The notes under the pieces are model-generated. The model saw only the letters and a list, made by a program, of their open reading frames with translations, was not told the origin of the DNA and did no database searches. Positions 12,225 to 24,588 of a stretch of 64,000 nt of DNA are shown piece by piece. Source of the DNA: Adineta steineri (taxonomy: Eukaryota; Rotifera; Eurotatoria; Adinetida; Adinetidae); NCBI GenBank assembly GCA_905250115.1, contig CAJNOI010000078.1, positions 285,813 to 349,812 of the forward strand. Reading direction: 5' to 3'. Position 1 is the stretch's first letter. Each line of letters starts with the position of its first letter. A program made the translations under genes and the position numbers.

Positions 12225-13829
12225 GTTTATAAGAATTCAAATCGTCTAAAATCAAAAAGAAAACAATTATCGAATTTATTTATTTGTATTCTTACCGATA
12301 TTTTATGGCATATCTTTCGAACGTTTTTTGTTTCAATATTCAAATTACGTATAAATAATCTACATAAAGAAAAAGAACATTAATATTCGTTACCATTCAT
12401 CGAACTCTGTTTCTTTTGCGTTTCTTCTACTAGATATTCTCATGTTATAAGATGAGTAAATATGTCCAATCATTGATATTGTTTATTGCTTAAGAGGAAA
12501 AAAAAGTATAGAAAATTTAATCTGAAATATAAAATTATAACATTAGTTCGATAATGCCATCTATTATTTATCATGATTGATTGAAATTTACTCCAATAAA
12601 AAATCTTTCTATTAAAGTAGAGAACAAAAATGTTTGTCAATGGCGATAACAACGAGCAAATAATAGAGAATGAAAGAACAAACAAAAAAAATAGAAATCA
12701 TTTTTAAACTCGCCTACTCATCACGATCATTCATTTTTCGTTTAGAAAGATTTTTTCGCATGACTGATCATAACATTTTTATAAAATAGATTTTCTTCTA
12801 GATAATTGAAGTATTTTACTTTTTTATTTTTGATTAAGTATAACTATATCTATGAGAGAAAAATATTCAAAAAGAATTTATAAAATTTCTAAGAAAAAAA
12901 TAATTTTATTTAGTTAAAGAATTTCAGATTTAGTCTGATTAGATAGAAATAAAGAGAGAGAGAACTTCATTTGAAGAGGTACCGATTTGGAAAATAGGAT
13001 ATAACTACTATTGAATTAAGTTGATAGCTATGGATCTTGTTCTTTATTATGATAAATATGTGGCTTTTAAACAACTGAATGAAGTTTCTCATGTATAAGA
13101 TAGTTATAGGTAAGAGATGAGACTTTTTTTTCTTCGATAAATAACACGACAATATGTCTTTGATTACAAATACAGTCATAAATATTTTTCTACAGAGTCA
13201 TATTATTTCTTTTTTTTCGAATTTAAATTAAGAAAAATTTGAAGCGCGTTTTGTTTTACGTTATATTTTTTTATTTTGTCTTATTTATGCAATCAAAATA
13301 TGATTGAAGAAACAAACATTGATTATGTTTCTTCAGTTAGATATATTTATCGATGAATAAAAATAGTTCTGTAAGTTTTTTTTACTATTTCATACTGATA
13401 TTGAGTTTTGTTTTGTTTTGTTCTTCTTCTTAAAAATCAATAAAAATTCGAATTTTATTTTGATTTTAGAATTAAATTTGTATTCTTTTTTCGATTTATA
13501 TTATAAAATAAATGTTTTTTTCTTTCACGTAAGATATATTCAAAGAATATTTGTTTTTGATTCATGTCTTTATTTTTAGAACATTCATTAATCACGGTTA
13601 AAATTAGAAATATTATTAAGTGTGTGCGTGTGTGCTTTTTTCATACAATAAACTAACAGGTAAGTGTTCTGTTTCGTTTTTTCATAACTTAAAAATAAAA
13701 TGATATACTCGTGACATGTAAGATTATTATCATTATGTTTATTTGAATTCATACACCAACTATTGTTGACATTTGATTACGAATACTATAGTATTTTTTT
13801 GATGTATCTGATACAAACGAGAGAGAGCT
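12225..13829. other. Intergenic divergent promoter region
   Basis: This 1.6-kb AT-rich stretch with long T and A tracts lies between the divergently transcribed kinase and phosphatase genes. On the minus strand an acceptor-like GATTTTAG ends about 21 bases before the kinase ATG. Open frames here are short and low complexity. No other feature is supported. Confidence 0.5.
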
Positions 13830-14065
13830 ATGTTTTTAAAAACTTATCTTGGGTATGTAAATCCAGGTGGTGTCGATCGTATCTTAAAACTAATAGACAA
13901 TAAATATATTAGTACGTTTTTCGAAGTTATAAGAGAAAATAATAAATATATGAATGAGAATATATTTGATCATTGTCGACGACGTTTAGTACGTTTTGCT
14001 ATATCAGTCGTTCGTGGATCAATTGGTCATCATGATTTATTATCATCGGAAACTGTTTTGACTAC
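13830..14065 (+). CDS. Possible upstream coding exon or alternative N-terminus of the PP2C gene
   Basis: An ATG-initiated frame of 78 residues ends at a possible donor (GTACAA at 14066). Splicing from there to the acceptor at 14177-14178 would join it in frame to the phosphatase (ACT ACA CCA ATG GGT), adding about 80 N-terminal residues. The peptide is not low complexity (for example VRFAISVVRGSIGHHDLL) and I do not recognise it. Known PPM1A/B proteins start at the [12 protein letters not shown] sequence, whose glycine is myristoylated. So this may be a 5' untranslated exon, an alternative isoform or an unrelated frame. Confidence 0.35.
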
Positions 14066-14182
14066 GTACAATATCAAGTTTGTTAAGTTTCTTGTGTGTT
14101 TTCTTTTTCGTAGAATTTTTCCATAGAGAAAATAGTAATAATTGAAAATTGTTTATCTTTTATGTTTATTTTATTTAGACCA

Positions 14183-16664
14183 ATGGGTCAATTTCTGGAA
14201 AAACCTAAAGTTGAAAAACATAATGATCGTGGCAAAAACGATGATATTCGATATGCACTTGGATCTATGCAAGGATGGCGGTAGATAAAATAAAGAATTT
14301 TTTTTATCGAATTTTTGTTTTTTTCATAAAATTTAGTGTGGATATGGAAGATGCACATGCAACTATACTAAAATTAGATGATAATCGTTGGTCACATTGG
14401 TCTTATTTCGGTGTATTCGATGGTCATGCTGGATTTCGTACAGCTGTTAAAGCTGCTGAAAAACTTCATTTACGTATTCTAACATCACTTAATACATTAG
14501 TACCAGATCAAAAATCAACATCACATATAACATCATCTCAACTTGATTTTCATAAATTTGAAATGGCTATCAAAGATGCTTATTTTAAATTTGATAATGA
14601 ATGGAGAGAAGAAAATCGTAGTACAAGTTCAGGTATTTAAGAAAACAAACAAATAGCATTTATGATTATAAAAATAATTTTTATTTAGATGATAAAAGTG
14701 GTTCAACAGCTATTTCTTGTTTAATTGATGCTGAACGAATTTATTTTTTAAATGTTGGTGATTCTCGTGGTATTCTTGTATCAACTGAAGGTCGAGTTCT
14801 TCTTGCTACAAAAGATCATAAACCAAGTAGATATTTGATTCTATTGAAAAACAAAAAATTAAAAAATGAATATTTTCTTAGATGATTCAGCTGAACGACA
14901 AAGAATTCAAGAAGCCGGTGGTACTGTTTTAATTCAACGTGTAAATGGTTCATTAGCTGTATCACGTGCATTGGGAGATTATGAATATAAAAATAATTCA
15001 AATCGTCGACCAGATCAACAACTTGTTTCACCTGAACCCGAAATTACAAGTCATACACGTAATTTATCTACGAATGCTGGTAAACAAGAAGAACAAGTTG
15101 CTTTTATTGTACTTGCTTGTGATGGTATATGGGATGTCATTACAAATGAAGAATTAGCTGCATATATAATTGGTCGAATGCATGTTACAGATGATCTTAC
15201 TGAAATATGTAATTCAATACTTGATATGTGTTTGTATAAAGTATGAAATTTATATTGATTTCGAAAATTTAATTTAATGAAATTTTTTGTTTACATAGGG
15301 TAGTAAAGATAATATGAGTGTAGTTATCATTGCTTTTAAAAATGCACCTACACCAACTACGGAATGCAAGACAAGAGATGATGGATTAGATAGTGAAATA
15401 AGAAAAAAAACTTATGGTATTTACATTTTCTCTTTTTATTCAAATAATATTTTTCGAAATTTTATAGAAATTTTTAATCGTTCGGGAAACAAAGCAGGTT
15501 TTGATTCGAATACATTATGGCAACAAGTTGTCACATCTCTTAATGAACATCCATCTATTCGCGAAGCACTACCCCCTGGTGGTGGTTTTATTTCTAAGTT
15601 AGGAAAAAAAAAATTTTCTTCATAATAATAATAATGTTTCATTTCTTTCTTCAATAGACGTACAGTATTTGAAAATGCATTAGATTCAATAGCAAAAGGA
15701 AACCATCCTGCCGGAACTACAAGCAGCGGGGTAAATAAAAATCCTATTTCGGCTCCTATTTTTTCTTAAGTAAAATAATAAAAAGATATATGTGTATAAA
15801 ACAAAAATATCTTTCAGCGATATGCAACAACATCAACGCGGTATTATCATATTCTAATTTGTTTGCATAGTTTCGCCTATTTGGGTGTTGCTCTGTATGC
15901 ATAAAATTCACATACTTATCTATTCTACACAAGAAATCATCTTGTTTTGTGTTTTGTTTTTTTTTGCAAACAACCATATGCACTTACTTTCTTCACTGAT
16001 TTCATGTAACCATGAACATAAGATTTTATATACATGTTTGCAAGTTAGTTTTCGAGACATTTCTCTCTTTTAATTCTTTTAGTTTTTCAAAAATCTAATT
16101 CGTGAGTTAGCTATTTTAATTGCATTCTCATTGCTATGCTAGATTTTGCCTTCAGGTGATTGTTGCAGTTATAATTGCTTTCTGATGCCAAGAATTGACT
16201 TGTTCTTTATAACTAATTAACACAAATTTTTATGTGTAACTGACAGAATTTTCAATCAACAGAAAGAGTAACAAATTTTTTAAGATAAGAATGATAGAAA
16301 TTTATTGTTAATCTTTTATAATGAGTAGAGATTTGTAAATGATACATGTATCCGAATAATAAATGCACTTGTGTACACAATTGTAAAATCACAATTTTAT
16401 CTTTATAAGAATATATTGATATATTCAATCCTTCAGTTGCTAGTTTGCAAATTATTTCTTTAATCCCATATCAATTCTATACTAGATATTATTTATTTTA
16501 ATATTATAAATTTTTTGTTTTAGGCGCTAATAAAAAATGAGCATGATGATGATGATGATGATGAAAAAGACGAACATAATGATCAATCAAAAACATCAAC
16601 CAATTCGTCATCTACTGATATTCCATCATCAAAGAGCAACACACTTGCTGCATTGATTCAATAG
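14183..16664 (+). CDS. PPM1A/B-like: PP2C-family Ser/Thr protein phosphatase, PPM1A/PPM1B type
   Basis: Eight coding exons: 14183-14280, 14337-14632, 14689-14827, 14882-15240, 15299-15416, 15468-15597, 15658-15730 and 16524-16664. I chose the ATG at 14183 because [15 protein letters not shown] matches the family N-terminus, including the Gly-2 myristoylation position. Metal-binding and catalytic motifs are present: [50 protein letters not shown] and SKDNMSV. The C-terminal helical region ([11 protein letters not shown]) is also PPM1A/B-like, and the tail is acidic with an Asp run. These enzymes need Mn2+ or Mg2+ and dephosphorylate stress-kinase pathway members. The last intron (15731-16523) is long for this region. 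Confidence 0.94.
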
Positions 16665-17092
16665 CTGTTATATTATTTTTTTTTATCTCTCTTGCATTTT
16701 TTTTTTTCGATTAAAGAACTGCAAATATCAGACAATGATACATGTGTTCTTTTCTTTTTACTCCTAACACATGTGTTTATCTTTATTCAATGCACTTGTT
16801 CGTTCGTTTTTCACTACCATAACTATTTCCTGTTGTTTTGTCATATTCTTCGCTCTCTTACTATCTTTCATTCATTTCTTTTTTCTGTTTCTTGTTGGTT
16901 GTTGTACGTTTAAAAATGGTAAAAGAAAAAAAAAACAAATAGATAAAGAAAATACATTCGACAAAAATCCTAGCAGTGATTCAAATCTGTTAAATAACCC
17001 ACATTTGTTTACTTTTTTTCGTATCTGTTTGTTTTTTTTTTCTCTTCATGAATAAACCACAAAAGAACTGAAAATATCTCTAATATTTGTAG
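16665..17092. other. Intergenic between tandem genes
   Basis: This 428-bp T-rich stretch runs from the PP2C stop to the COG5 start. The overlapping open frames in it are rich in Phe, Leu and Ser because of the T tracts and are not credible genes. The stretch ends in TTTGTAG directly before the COG5 ATG. Confidence 0.55.
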
Positions 17093-20000
17093 ATGGAATG
17101 TACAATTTTAAATGATGGTAAAAACTAGATACAAAATGATAATGAATGAACGAATAGTTATTTATTGATATTTTATTTAGAATCATTCAAAGATTTTATT
17201 GAAGATGATTTTGATATAAAATCATTTTCAGCAAATATTTTACAAACACAAATTGTAACAGATTATTTACAACATTTAAATGAACTTATACGAACACTTG
17301 ATGCGGAAATAAAACAACAAGTAAATTTTTTTTGGATATTTCCCTTCGTTTTTCTATGAGAATTTTGTTTAAGGTATCATCAAATGCACCAATTCTTTTT
17401 CGTCAAGCATCTTCGATTGGAACAATTGAAGATGTTTTAGAGAATATGCAAACGCGTATTAAATCATTGAAAGCAACTGCAGACAGGTTTTTCAGAGAAT
17501 TAATTTATTGTTTTATTCTGTAAAAATATTTATATAGAAAACAGAAAACTGATAAATCTCATTAGATCTATTTCCGGAGAAAAAGCTCGGAATAGTAGTC
17601 CTTTGCTGCCAAGTAATTCAATTAACAAAAAGTTCAGGAACAATATTTCTATATAAAACGTAACAATAAGTTAACTTTTAGCATTGGAACTGACGGAAAG
17701 ATTCCGAGCTTTTCCTTCGGGAATAGAAATGTTTTTTGTTCCCATGCAGGACTCTACTTATTTGTTAGAGTTTAACTTTTTCTTCCATTGTATGTATGGT
17801 AGATTAATAATGAATATTTGAATTTTACAGAAAGAAACTCAGAATTGCCTCACTTACTAATATTGTGCTTAAACTTCATTAGTTATTTATTACAAGCGTT
17901 ACCAAGCATTTGATTTTGCACATCTTAGTTAACTGTAATGAAAGACATAAGATGTTACCATAATTCGTATTGATGATTCTTCATAAAATGAAGAAAAATG
18001 ATTATTATTTAAAGTAGCTAACAATTTCTTGTTTAAATAAGACAATGTTAGGTTTTATATTCTGAAATATGATGAAAAACTCCTTTTCAACTAGAGACTA
18101 CATCTTTCGAAATATTTCTTGATAATCAAATAAAATTTTTTGAACTTAATTTGAATAGGAAGAAATGTTTTTCGAAAGAATAAATTTCTTTAATAATTCA
18201 ATTAAAATATCTTTTTTATTTAAATAGAATCTCTTCAAAAGTTACTGAACCATATAATAAAATCTTAAGTCGAAAAAATCAATTAACTCGTCTACAAGTA
18301 AAATCTTTCTATCTATTCCTTATTAATAAAAATGATTATTTTGTGTATAGAATACATGTGATCTTCTTCGACGTATTAAAGGAATAATGCAACAAACAAA
18401 AAAACTAGAAAAATTTATGGCACCTACAAATACAGGTCAACAACAAATTGAATTAGTTAAAGCTTCTCAATGTTTAAATGAATTAGGTTAGAATTCATTC
18501 CCATAAAAGAAAACACTTTTCTTCAAAAATAATTGTTTTTTCAGAGCATTTCACAGTTGATGCTGATTTTACGGGTATTGATGCTGTTGAAAAAGATCTT
18601 CAATTTGTTTTTAAAGCTCGTCATGATATTCAAACACAAGCACAAGATGTTTTAGAAAATGGTCTTCATCATTTAGTATATATTTCTTTTTAATAAAATA
18701 TTTAATTGTTGGGTTTTTTTTCCTTCTATTGATAAGAATCCTGCTCAAATTGGTACAGCATTACAAGTATTTTTTAATTTGGGTACACTTCATGATCATG
18801 TTCAATCAATTGAACAACGTCTTTTAAAAAATTTTCAAACACAAATTGCTGATTGTCTTGATTTAAAACAATTATCAAAAAATAAAGATCGTTTGTATTT
18901 AATTAAATCAGAAGAATTTTTCTATAGAAAATAAAACTTTTATTTTTCAGCATCAAATCCCGGACGTTCAACAATGCCTAGTGTTGGTAATACACCACAA
19001 TTTCGTGCATCATTATGGATAAATATTGAAAAAATACTTGATTTATTATATGTTAACGTTGCACAATTATATAATCTTTCAAGAGTTTTAACGAAAAAGA
19101 AAGATCCAATAACACATGGAACTTTTATGGATGAATTAATTAAAGTATATTATTAATATAACAAAACAAAAAGTATATTATTTTCTTATTTTTAGCATGA
19201 TCATTCAGGTGAATTAGTTAGTAAATTTTGGATGGGTGCAATGAAAGTATTAAGAAAACAATTGAGAGTATCAGTATCAGGTAATGAATAGAAATTGAAA
19301 TAGAAAATTGTTTATTTAGTTTTTTCTAGATTCATTACATTTAAAACAAGCATTAGAAGGCGAATATCCGAAATTATTAAAATTACAAAATGATTTAATT
19401 AATCGTTTAAATCAATTACAACCAGGTTTTAGTGATATTGAAATGGATACTATTATAGATGAAAAATCTAATGATTCAGAACAATTAGATGAAAAACAAA
19501 AGTTCGTTTTTGTTTGTTATTAATCAATATCGAATTCTATTTTGTTTTCAGAACAAGTGTACAATTAAATGAATGTTTTGATATATTTGAACAATCCTAT
19601 TTATCAATATCATTGTCACGTTTATCCGATCCAATTAATCTTATGTTTAGTAGTAGTACAATGAAATTATTACCAACACAACAAGAATTAGAAAATCTTG
19701 TTAAAGTTATTGTTAAGTAAGAAGAAGAGATATTCTAGATCAGAGAGAATAGAATAGGGAACTGCAAAATCACTTTTTTTGGTCCCGGTCTTGATAAAAA
19801 CTTAAGAATAGTTCTGCTATTGTCTTTATCTATGCAAAAAAAATATGAAGTTCACGAAAATTCTCGCTTTTTCGATTGTAAATTCAATCTATACGGTTTT
19901 TCTTGAACTATAAAATAACACATTTGTCAATTCTTAATTAAAGAAAAAAAAGAAATAAGAAAATGTCTGATCTCATACTTGATAAAAACATTGAGGAATT

Positions 20001-21554
20001 AGCTGACAATTTCAGTCTTGGTCCCGGTCCCGGGAACACTTTGCAGTTCCCTAGAAAAGAATCTTATTTAAGACCGAATAGTCTATATTACTCTCATACT
20101 GAAAAATCTTTTTTTTATTTCTAGTGAATTATCAGTAACAACTGTGAGTGAAGCATTGGTTAATAAAGTAGCACGCAATATTGCTAAAGCAATTCAATTA
20201 TTTGCAGCTAAGTAAGTTGTATGCCCTTGAAATATATATTTATATCTTAAAGTTTCTTTTTAGATGTGAACAATCGGTATAAAATAAATAAGGAAGAAGT
20301 TTCTTTTATGAATATTTATTATTTTTCCCTATAGATCTGTACTGATAGTGAAGGAAGTCAAGTTGTATCTGCACCAACACCTGCCCAATTACGCAATATA
20401 TCAGCAATTAATATTCTTTACAATTTCTGTTCAATGATTACTAAAGTTTGATTTTCTTAACATAAAATTAACCTCTATTTATTATAATTTAGATGCTTAC
20501 TGAACAACAAAATCTTTCATTAATTGCAACAACACGTATTACTGATGCTTTACAAGTAAAAAAAAATCTATCAAAATTTCATTTCATTTCTTTTTTTTCC
20601 TCATTTCTAAAGTGTGTTCATTCATTAATGAATACAGCAATTCATCCATTTCTTAATTCAGTTGCTGATTGTATCGAAGCAATTTTAGTTACAATGCATA
20701 ACGAAGATTTTTCACAGTAAATATAAATCAATTGAAAACAAATAATTTCGTTTTTTTCTAGAATAGCATCAAGTCGGACTGATTCTCAAAGTTCATTATA
20801 TATGAAAGAATTACAGGAATTTATATTTCGTATTCATAAAGATTATTTTAGTGAATTTCAATGTAAAGATTTTATGTATGAAAAGTAAGTTAACCTGATA
20901 TTAATTAGAAAGAAATCTTTTATGAAAACAATTTAGTCTCGCACCAATTGCATGTCGAGCAATAACATTATTTATCGAACATATTAGTCTTGTACGACCA
21001 ATAGCTGAAGGTGGATTATTACGTTTAGTTGTTGATTTTGCTCAAATTGAACTTGCATTATCACCATTTTGTCGTCGATTAACAGATTTAGGAAAACATT
21101 ATAAAATTTTAAAAGCATTTCGTTCTCTATTAATTTTAACTACAGATGAAATTCAAAATAATTCAGCTGTTGGAGATATTGTTCCATATGATATTGTTCT
21201 TCAACATTTATTTTCAAGGGCACCAAGTGAAATGCGTTCACCTCATCAAGTATAATTCTTATTTTATCACATACACATACATATTGTTTTATTTTTCTAA
21301 GGCAATGAATTGGTCGATTAGTCGATATATTCAATGGCTTGATGAACATCCGAAAATGAGCGATCGATTAGCAATGATTAAGTATGTTGATTGATTTATT
21401 ATTAAATAAATATTTATGAAATTTCATTTTTTTCTCTAGAGGAACATTAGATACATATGTTCAAATTGTTCGAAATCGACAACAAAAAGAATTTGCACCA
21501 ATTTATGTTATTATTCTTAATATACTAGAAAAAGGCTTAGCAGCTACGGCATAG
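17093..21554 (+). CDS. COG5: Conserved oligomeric Golgi complex subunit 5
   Basis: A gene of about 20 exons. The start at 17093 encodes MECTILNDG and splices in phase 1 at 17117 to 17181. Later exons include 17181-17320 and one from 17374; the stop is TAG at 21552-21554. Matches to COG5 run through its length: [141 protein letters not shown] and a C-terminal [18 protein letters not shown] helix. COG5 belongs to lobe B of the complex that tethers retrograde vesicles at the Golgi. Introns carry a hAT-like MITE (19755-20053) and another inverted repeat (about 17567-17730). The assignment is firm. Confidence 0.95.
17567..17730. repeat. Inverted repeat with 27-bp arms in a COG5 intron, possible MITE
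   Basis: The left arm (about 17567-17593) and the right arm (about 17702-17728) are inverted copies. They share GAAAAAGCTCGGAAT or its near-identical complement and agree at about 24 of 27 positions. The intron (about 17489-18230) is over ten times the usual length. I could not find a convincing target-site duplication, so the transposon assignment is tentative. Confidence 0.6.
19755..20053. mobile_element. hAT-like MITE (299 bp) in a COG5 intron
   Basis: Both ends read TAGGGAACTGCAAA when read inward. Near the ends GGTCCCGGTC motifs recur in opposite orientation. The flanks GAATAGAA (19747-19754) and GAAAAGAA (20054-20061) match at 7 of 8 positions, consistent with a slightly decayed 8-bp hAT target duplication. 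There is no coding capacity. The host intron is 19717-20124, so the insertion accounts for three quarters of it. Confidence 0.87.
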
Positions 21555-22282
21555 AACAATTATTTTTTATCTGTTTATGAATAACATTGTGATATCAATA
21601 AAAAATTCGGCTTATGGGAATATATTGTAATTTCGAACTTTATTTATAAGAAAAACATAAAAGACTTTATGATGATAACATACTAATTGAAAGTTAGATT
21701 TATAAGCTACTCATATTTATGTAAATTTGTATGAACGTAGGACTAATATACTTTAGATTAATCTGAATATTTCAATCAAAATAATTGCCTTTTTTTCAAC
21801 ACTAGACAACATCTCAGACTAGTCTGAAAATATTAATATTGTTTTGCATTTATGATGACAAGGCTGTCAAGTGTTAAGATATAAAACATGAAACAAACAT
21901 TAAATAACTTTCATATTATTAAGTTTTTTGATAAATTATCCTATTTATACCTGAATCAGTATAATCTCTAAAAAATCAATTTTGAATGTATCGGTTTCAT
22001 AACTATTTAACGTTTTAATGGTTTTATATTCTCATATATTCAAATTAACTATATAAAAATCTAAATCTCTCTTTTGTATTATCGATTACATATTTTTCAC
22101 GAACAAAGAAACATTATCCTTGTATTTACTCTCGAATGATTCGTTTTATCACAAAAGAAAAATACAAAATACGCGACAGAACACGTGTATATCTATAGCT
22201 ATTAATCGAGCATGATAACAAAGTAGGCTGCTTGTTATATTCGTAAGAAGAATAAAAAAAAAACGAGTGCATTTTGTATGTA
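21555..22282. other. Intergenic between tandem genes
   Basis: This 728-bp AT-rich stretch follows the COG5 stop and should hold the COG5 3' end (AATAAA at 21597) and the promoter of the amine-oxidase gene. I see no further gene or repeat. Confidence 0.5.
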
Positions 22283-24402
22283 ATGGAGTATCGCAAGGTA
22301 ATTATTGTTGGCGGAGGTGTAGCAGGTCTAGGAGCTGCTAAAACATTAGGTCCAAATGTTAATTATCTATTAATTGAAGCTCAAGATTATCTTGGCGGTC
22401 GTATTCTTACAATTGATGCAGGTTATTTCATTTTTTTTCATTACTATCTAAATAATTTTTATGATTTTCATCTTTGATTAGCTGAAAATGTTGCTGTTGA
22501 TGTGGTAAAAAAATAAATCATTCTTTTTCTTATTTTATAGTAGAATTATGAATAGGGTGCTCAATTTATTCATGGAAAAGAAAAAAATATTTTATATGAA
22601 ATTTGTGAACAATTAAATTGTATTAGCGATGACTCAAATAATATAGAAAATGGTATATATATATATATTAATCAAGAGTGATTAACATTGAGAAATCATA
22701 AAATAAATGACTGAAGTTTGTTCCTATAGGTGTCTTGGTTATATTATCAGATGGAACGGAACTTGATTCTGAAATAATGCAAAAAGCTAAACTTGTATGG
22801 GAGGATATAATTCAAGAAGCTCAAGCTAAATTTGGTGATACAACAATACCAGCACATTATTCGCTTGCTGATTATTTACAAAAACATCTTAAGGAACGTT
22901 TATTATCTTCATTATCTTGTTCAGATAATATAATCGATGGACTTATTGATTATTTTAGCTCAATTGAATTAATTGAAAATGGTTGTCTTTCATTATCCGA
23001 CTTAAGTTTAATAGGTAAAGTACATGATTTTCAATCTTATATACATATATATGTCTACATTATTCAGAATACGGTTCATTTGAATATCTCGATGGCGAAG
23101 ATGAGTATGAATTTAAAAATGGTGGTTATCGTCCATTTATTTCCTATATGAAATCTTTCATACTAGATGATAATCGAATTCGTTTAAATTCCGAAGTAAT
23201 ACGAGTAAAATATCTTGAAGATAGTCATCAATTATTAGTTCATATTCGTCATCATAATAAGACGAATGAAGAAGAAATAAGTACAATACTATGTGATCAT
23301 ATGATATGGACAAGTTCATTAGGATATTTAAAAGAAAATTTTTCATCAATATTTAGTGATGAAATTCAACTTATTGAACAAAAAAAAAATGCAATTAATA
23401 ATCTTGGATTTGATACAATTAATAAGGTAAAATGGTGATAGATTATTATGAAGTTATATTCAAGAATTGTTTTATAAGGTTGCAATGGTTTATGAGAAAA
23501 GTTTTTGGCCAGAAGAAAATCATCTAATTATTCTGTTACATACACAAAAACAAAAATTATTGACATTAGTAGAATCATTAAAAGCATTATTAAATACAAA
23601 GGAAACTGATATTCAAACAATTATTGAAGCAATTCATATGTATGAAGTATTATCATCAACAGAGGTTCCTGTTTTGATCTGTTGGTTTGCTGGTCCCGCT
23701 GCTCTTTTATTAGAAAATCTTAGTGAAAAAGTTATTGGTCAAATTTGTCATGAAGTTTTATGTAGCTATTTGAATATATCATCGGAGTTGAATCAACCGA
23801 AACATGTATTGAAGTAGGACGATATTTACTATTGAATATATCTTTTCATTCTTTTACAATTTGTATATAGAAGTGAATGGTATAAAAATAGATTTGTTCG
23901 TGGATCTTATTCATATTGTTCAACAAAATCTAGAACAAAAGATCGAGAACAATTACGAATTGGTTACGCACCAGATGGGGTATGAGTTTTTTCTTTCTCA
24001 ATCTAAAATGATTTCATTTAATAAAAATTAATCATTACAAATAGAATCTAAAAATCATGAATGACGGATACAATCATTATAAGAGGAAGCAATATACATT
24101 GATTACTTCCGTTTTATTGATATTAATCTATGTAATAGAGTACATTTCTTTTTATGTAGATGAACATGAGTGATGCAATAGTAAAGTAATACGTACAGTT
24201 GTTTCCTCTTTAGAAAAATTTAATAAATCAATTATTACTTTTTTCCTAATAAATAAAATGTATCTTTGTTTTTATTCTTAAGATTCCAAGAATACAATTT
24301 GCTGGTGAAGCAACAAATGCAAAATTCTATGGAACTGTTCATGGTGCTTTAGAAAGTGGTATTCGTGAAGGAACTGAACTTTTATCAATAATAAATAAAT
24401 AA
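22283..24402 (+). CDS. FAD-dependent amine oxidase, polyamine/spermine oxidase-like
   Basis: The first ATG in frame (22283) gives MEYRKVIIVGGGVAGLGAAK, with the GxGxxG dinucleotide-binding motif about ten residues in; the apparent longer frame starts at TTG. Next come LLIEAQDYLGGRI, which binds the FAD ribose, and GAQFIHG, whose histidine is at the active site in spermine and polyamine oxidases. The C-terminal FAD motif is FAGEATNAKFYGTVHGALESGIREG. About nine exons are supported. The stop is TAA at 24400-24402. Family members oxidise spermine, spermidine or their N-acetyl forms to release an aldehyde and H2O2. The sequence ends ...SIINK with no clear peroxisomal SKL signal, which favours a cytosolic enzyme. 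The exact substrate is not decidable. Confidence 0.88.
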
Positions 24403-24450
24403 ATAGATAGATTAAATAAATAAATAAATAGATAGAAAGAAAGAAGAAAA
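24391..24450. repeat. AAAT/AGAT simple repeat at the end of the amine-oxidase gene
   Basis: Tetranucleotide repeats (AAAT, AGAT, AAAG) begin inside the last three codons and run into the 3' untranslated region. In-frame TAA codons repeat here, giving several back-up stops. Confidence 0.8.
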
Positions 24451-24588
24451 AAACAACAAAGATTTATTTTGTTTTATTTTTCTTATGAATATTTTTAAAA
24501 ATAAAACTGCATAATCATATTGTTTTTCTTCAAAGTCATTTGTTTAACTTTGTTTTTTTCGTTTTTCATGATTTCTATCACCTGCTAG

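Noticed and set aside
16692..17055. Overlapping Phe/Leu/Ser-rich frames after the PP2C gene
   Set aside because: They follow T-rich sequence in the 3' region and have no domain or splicing support.
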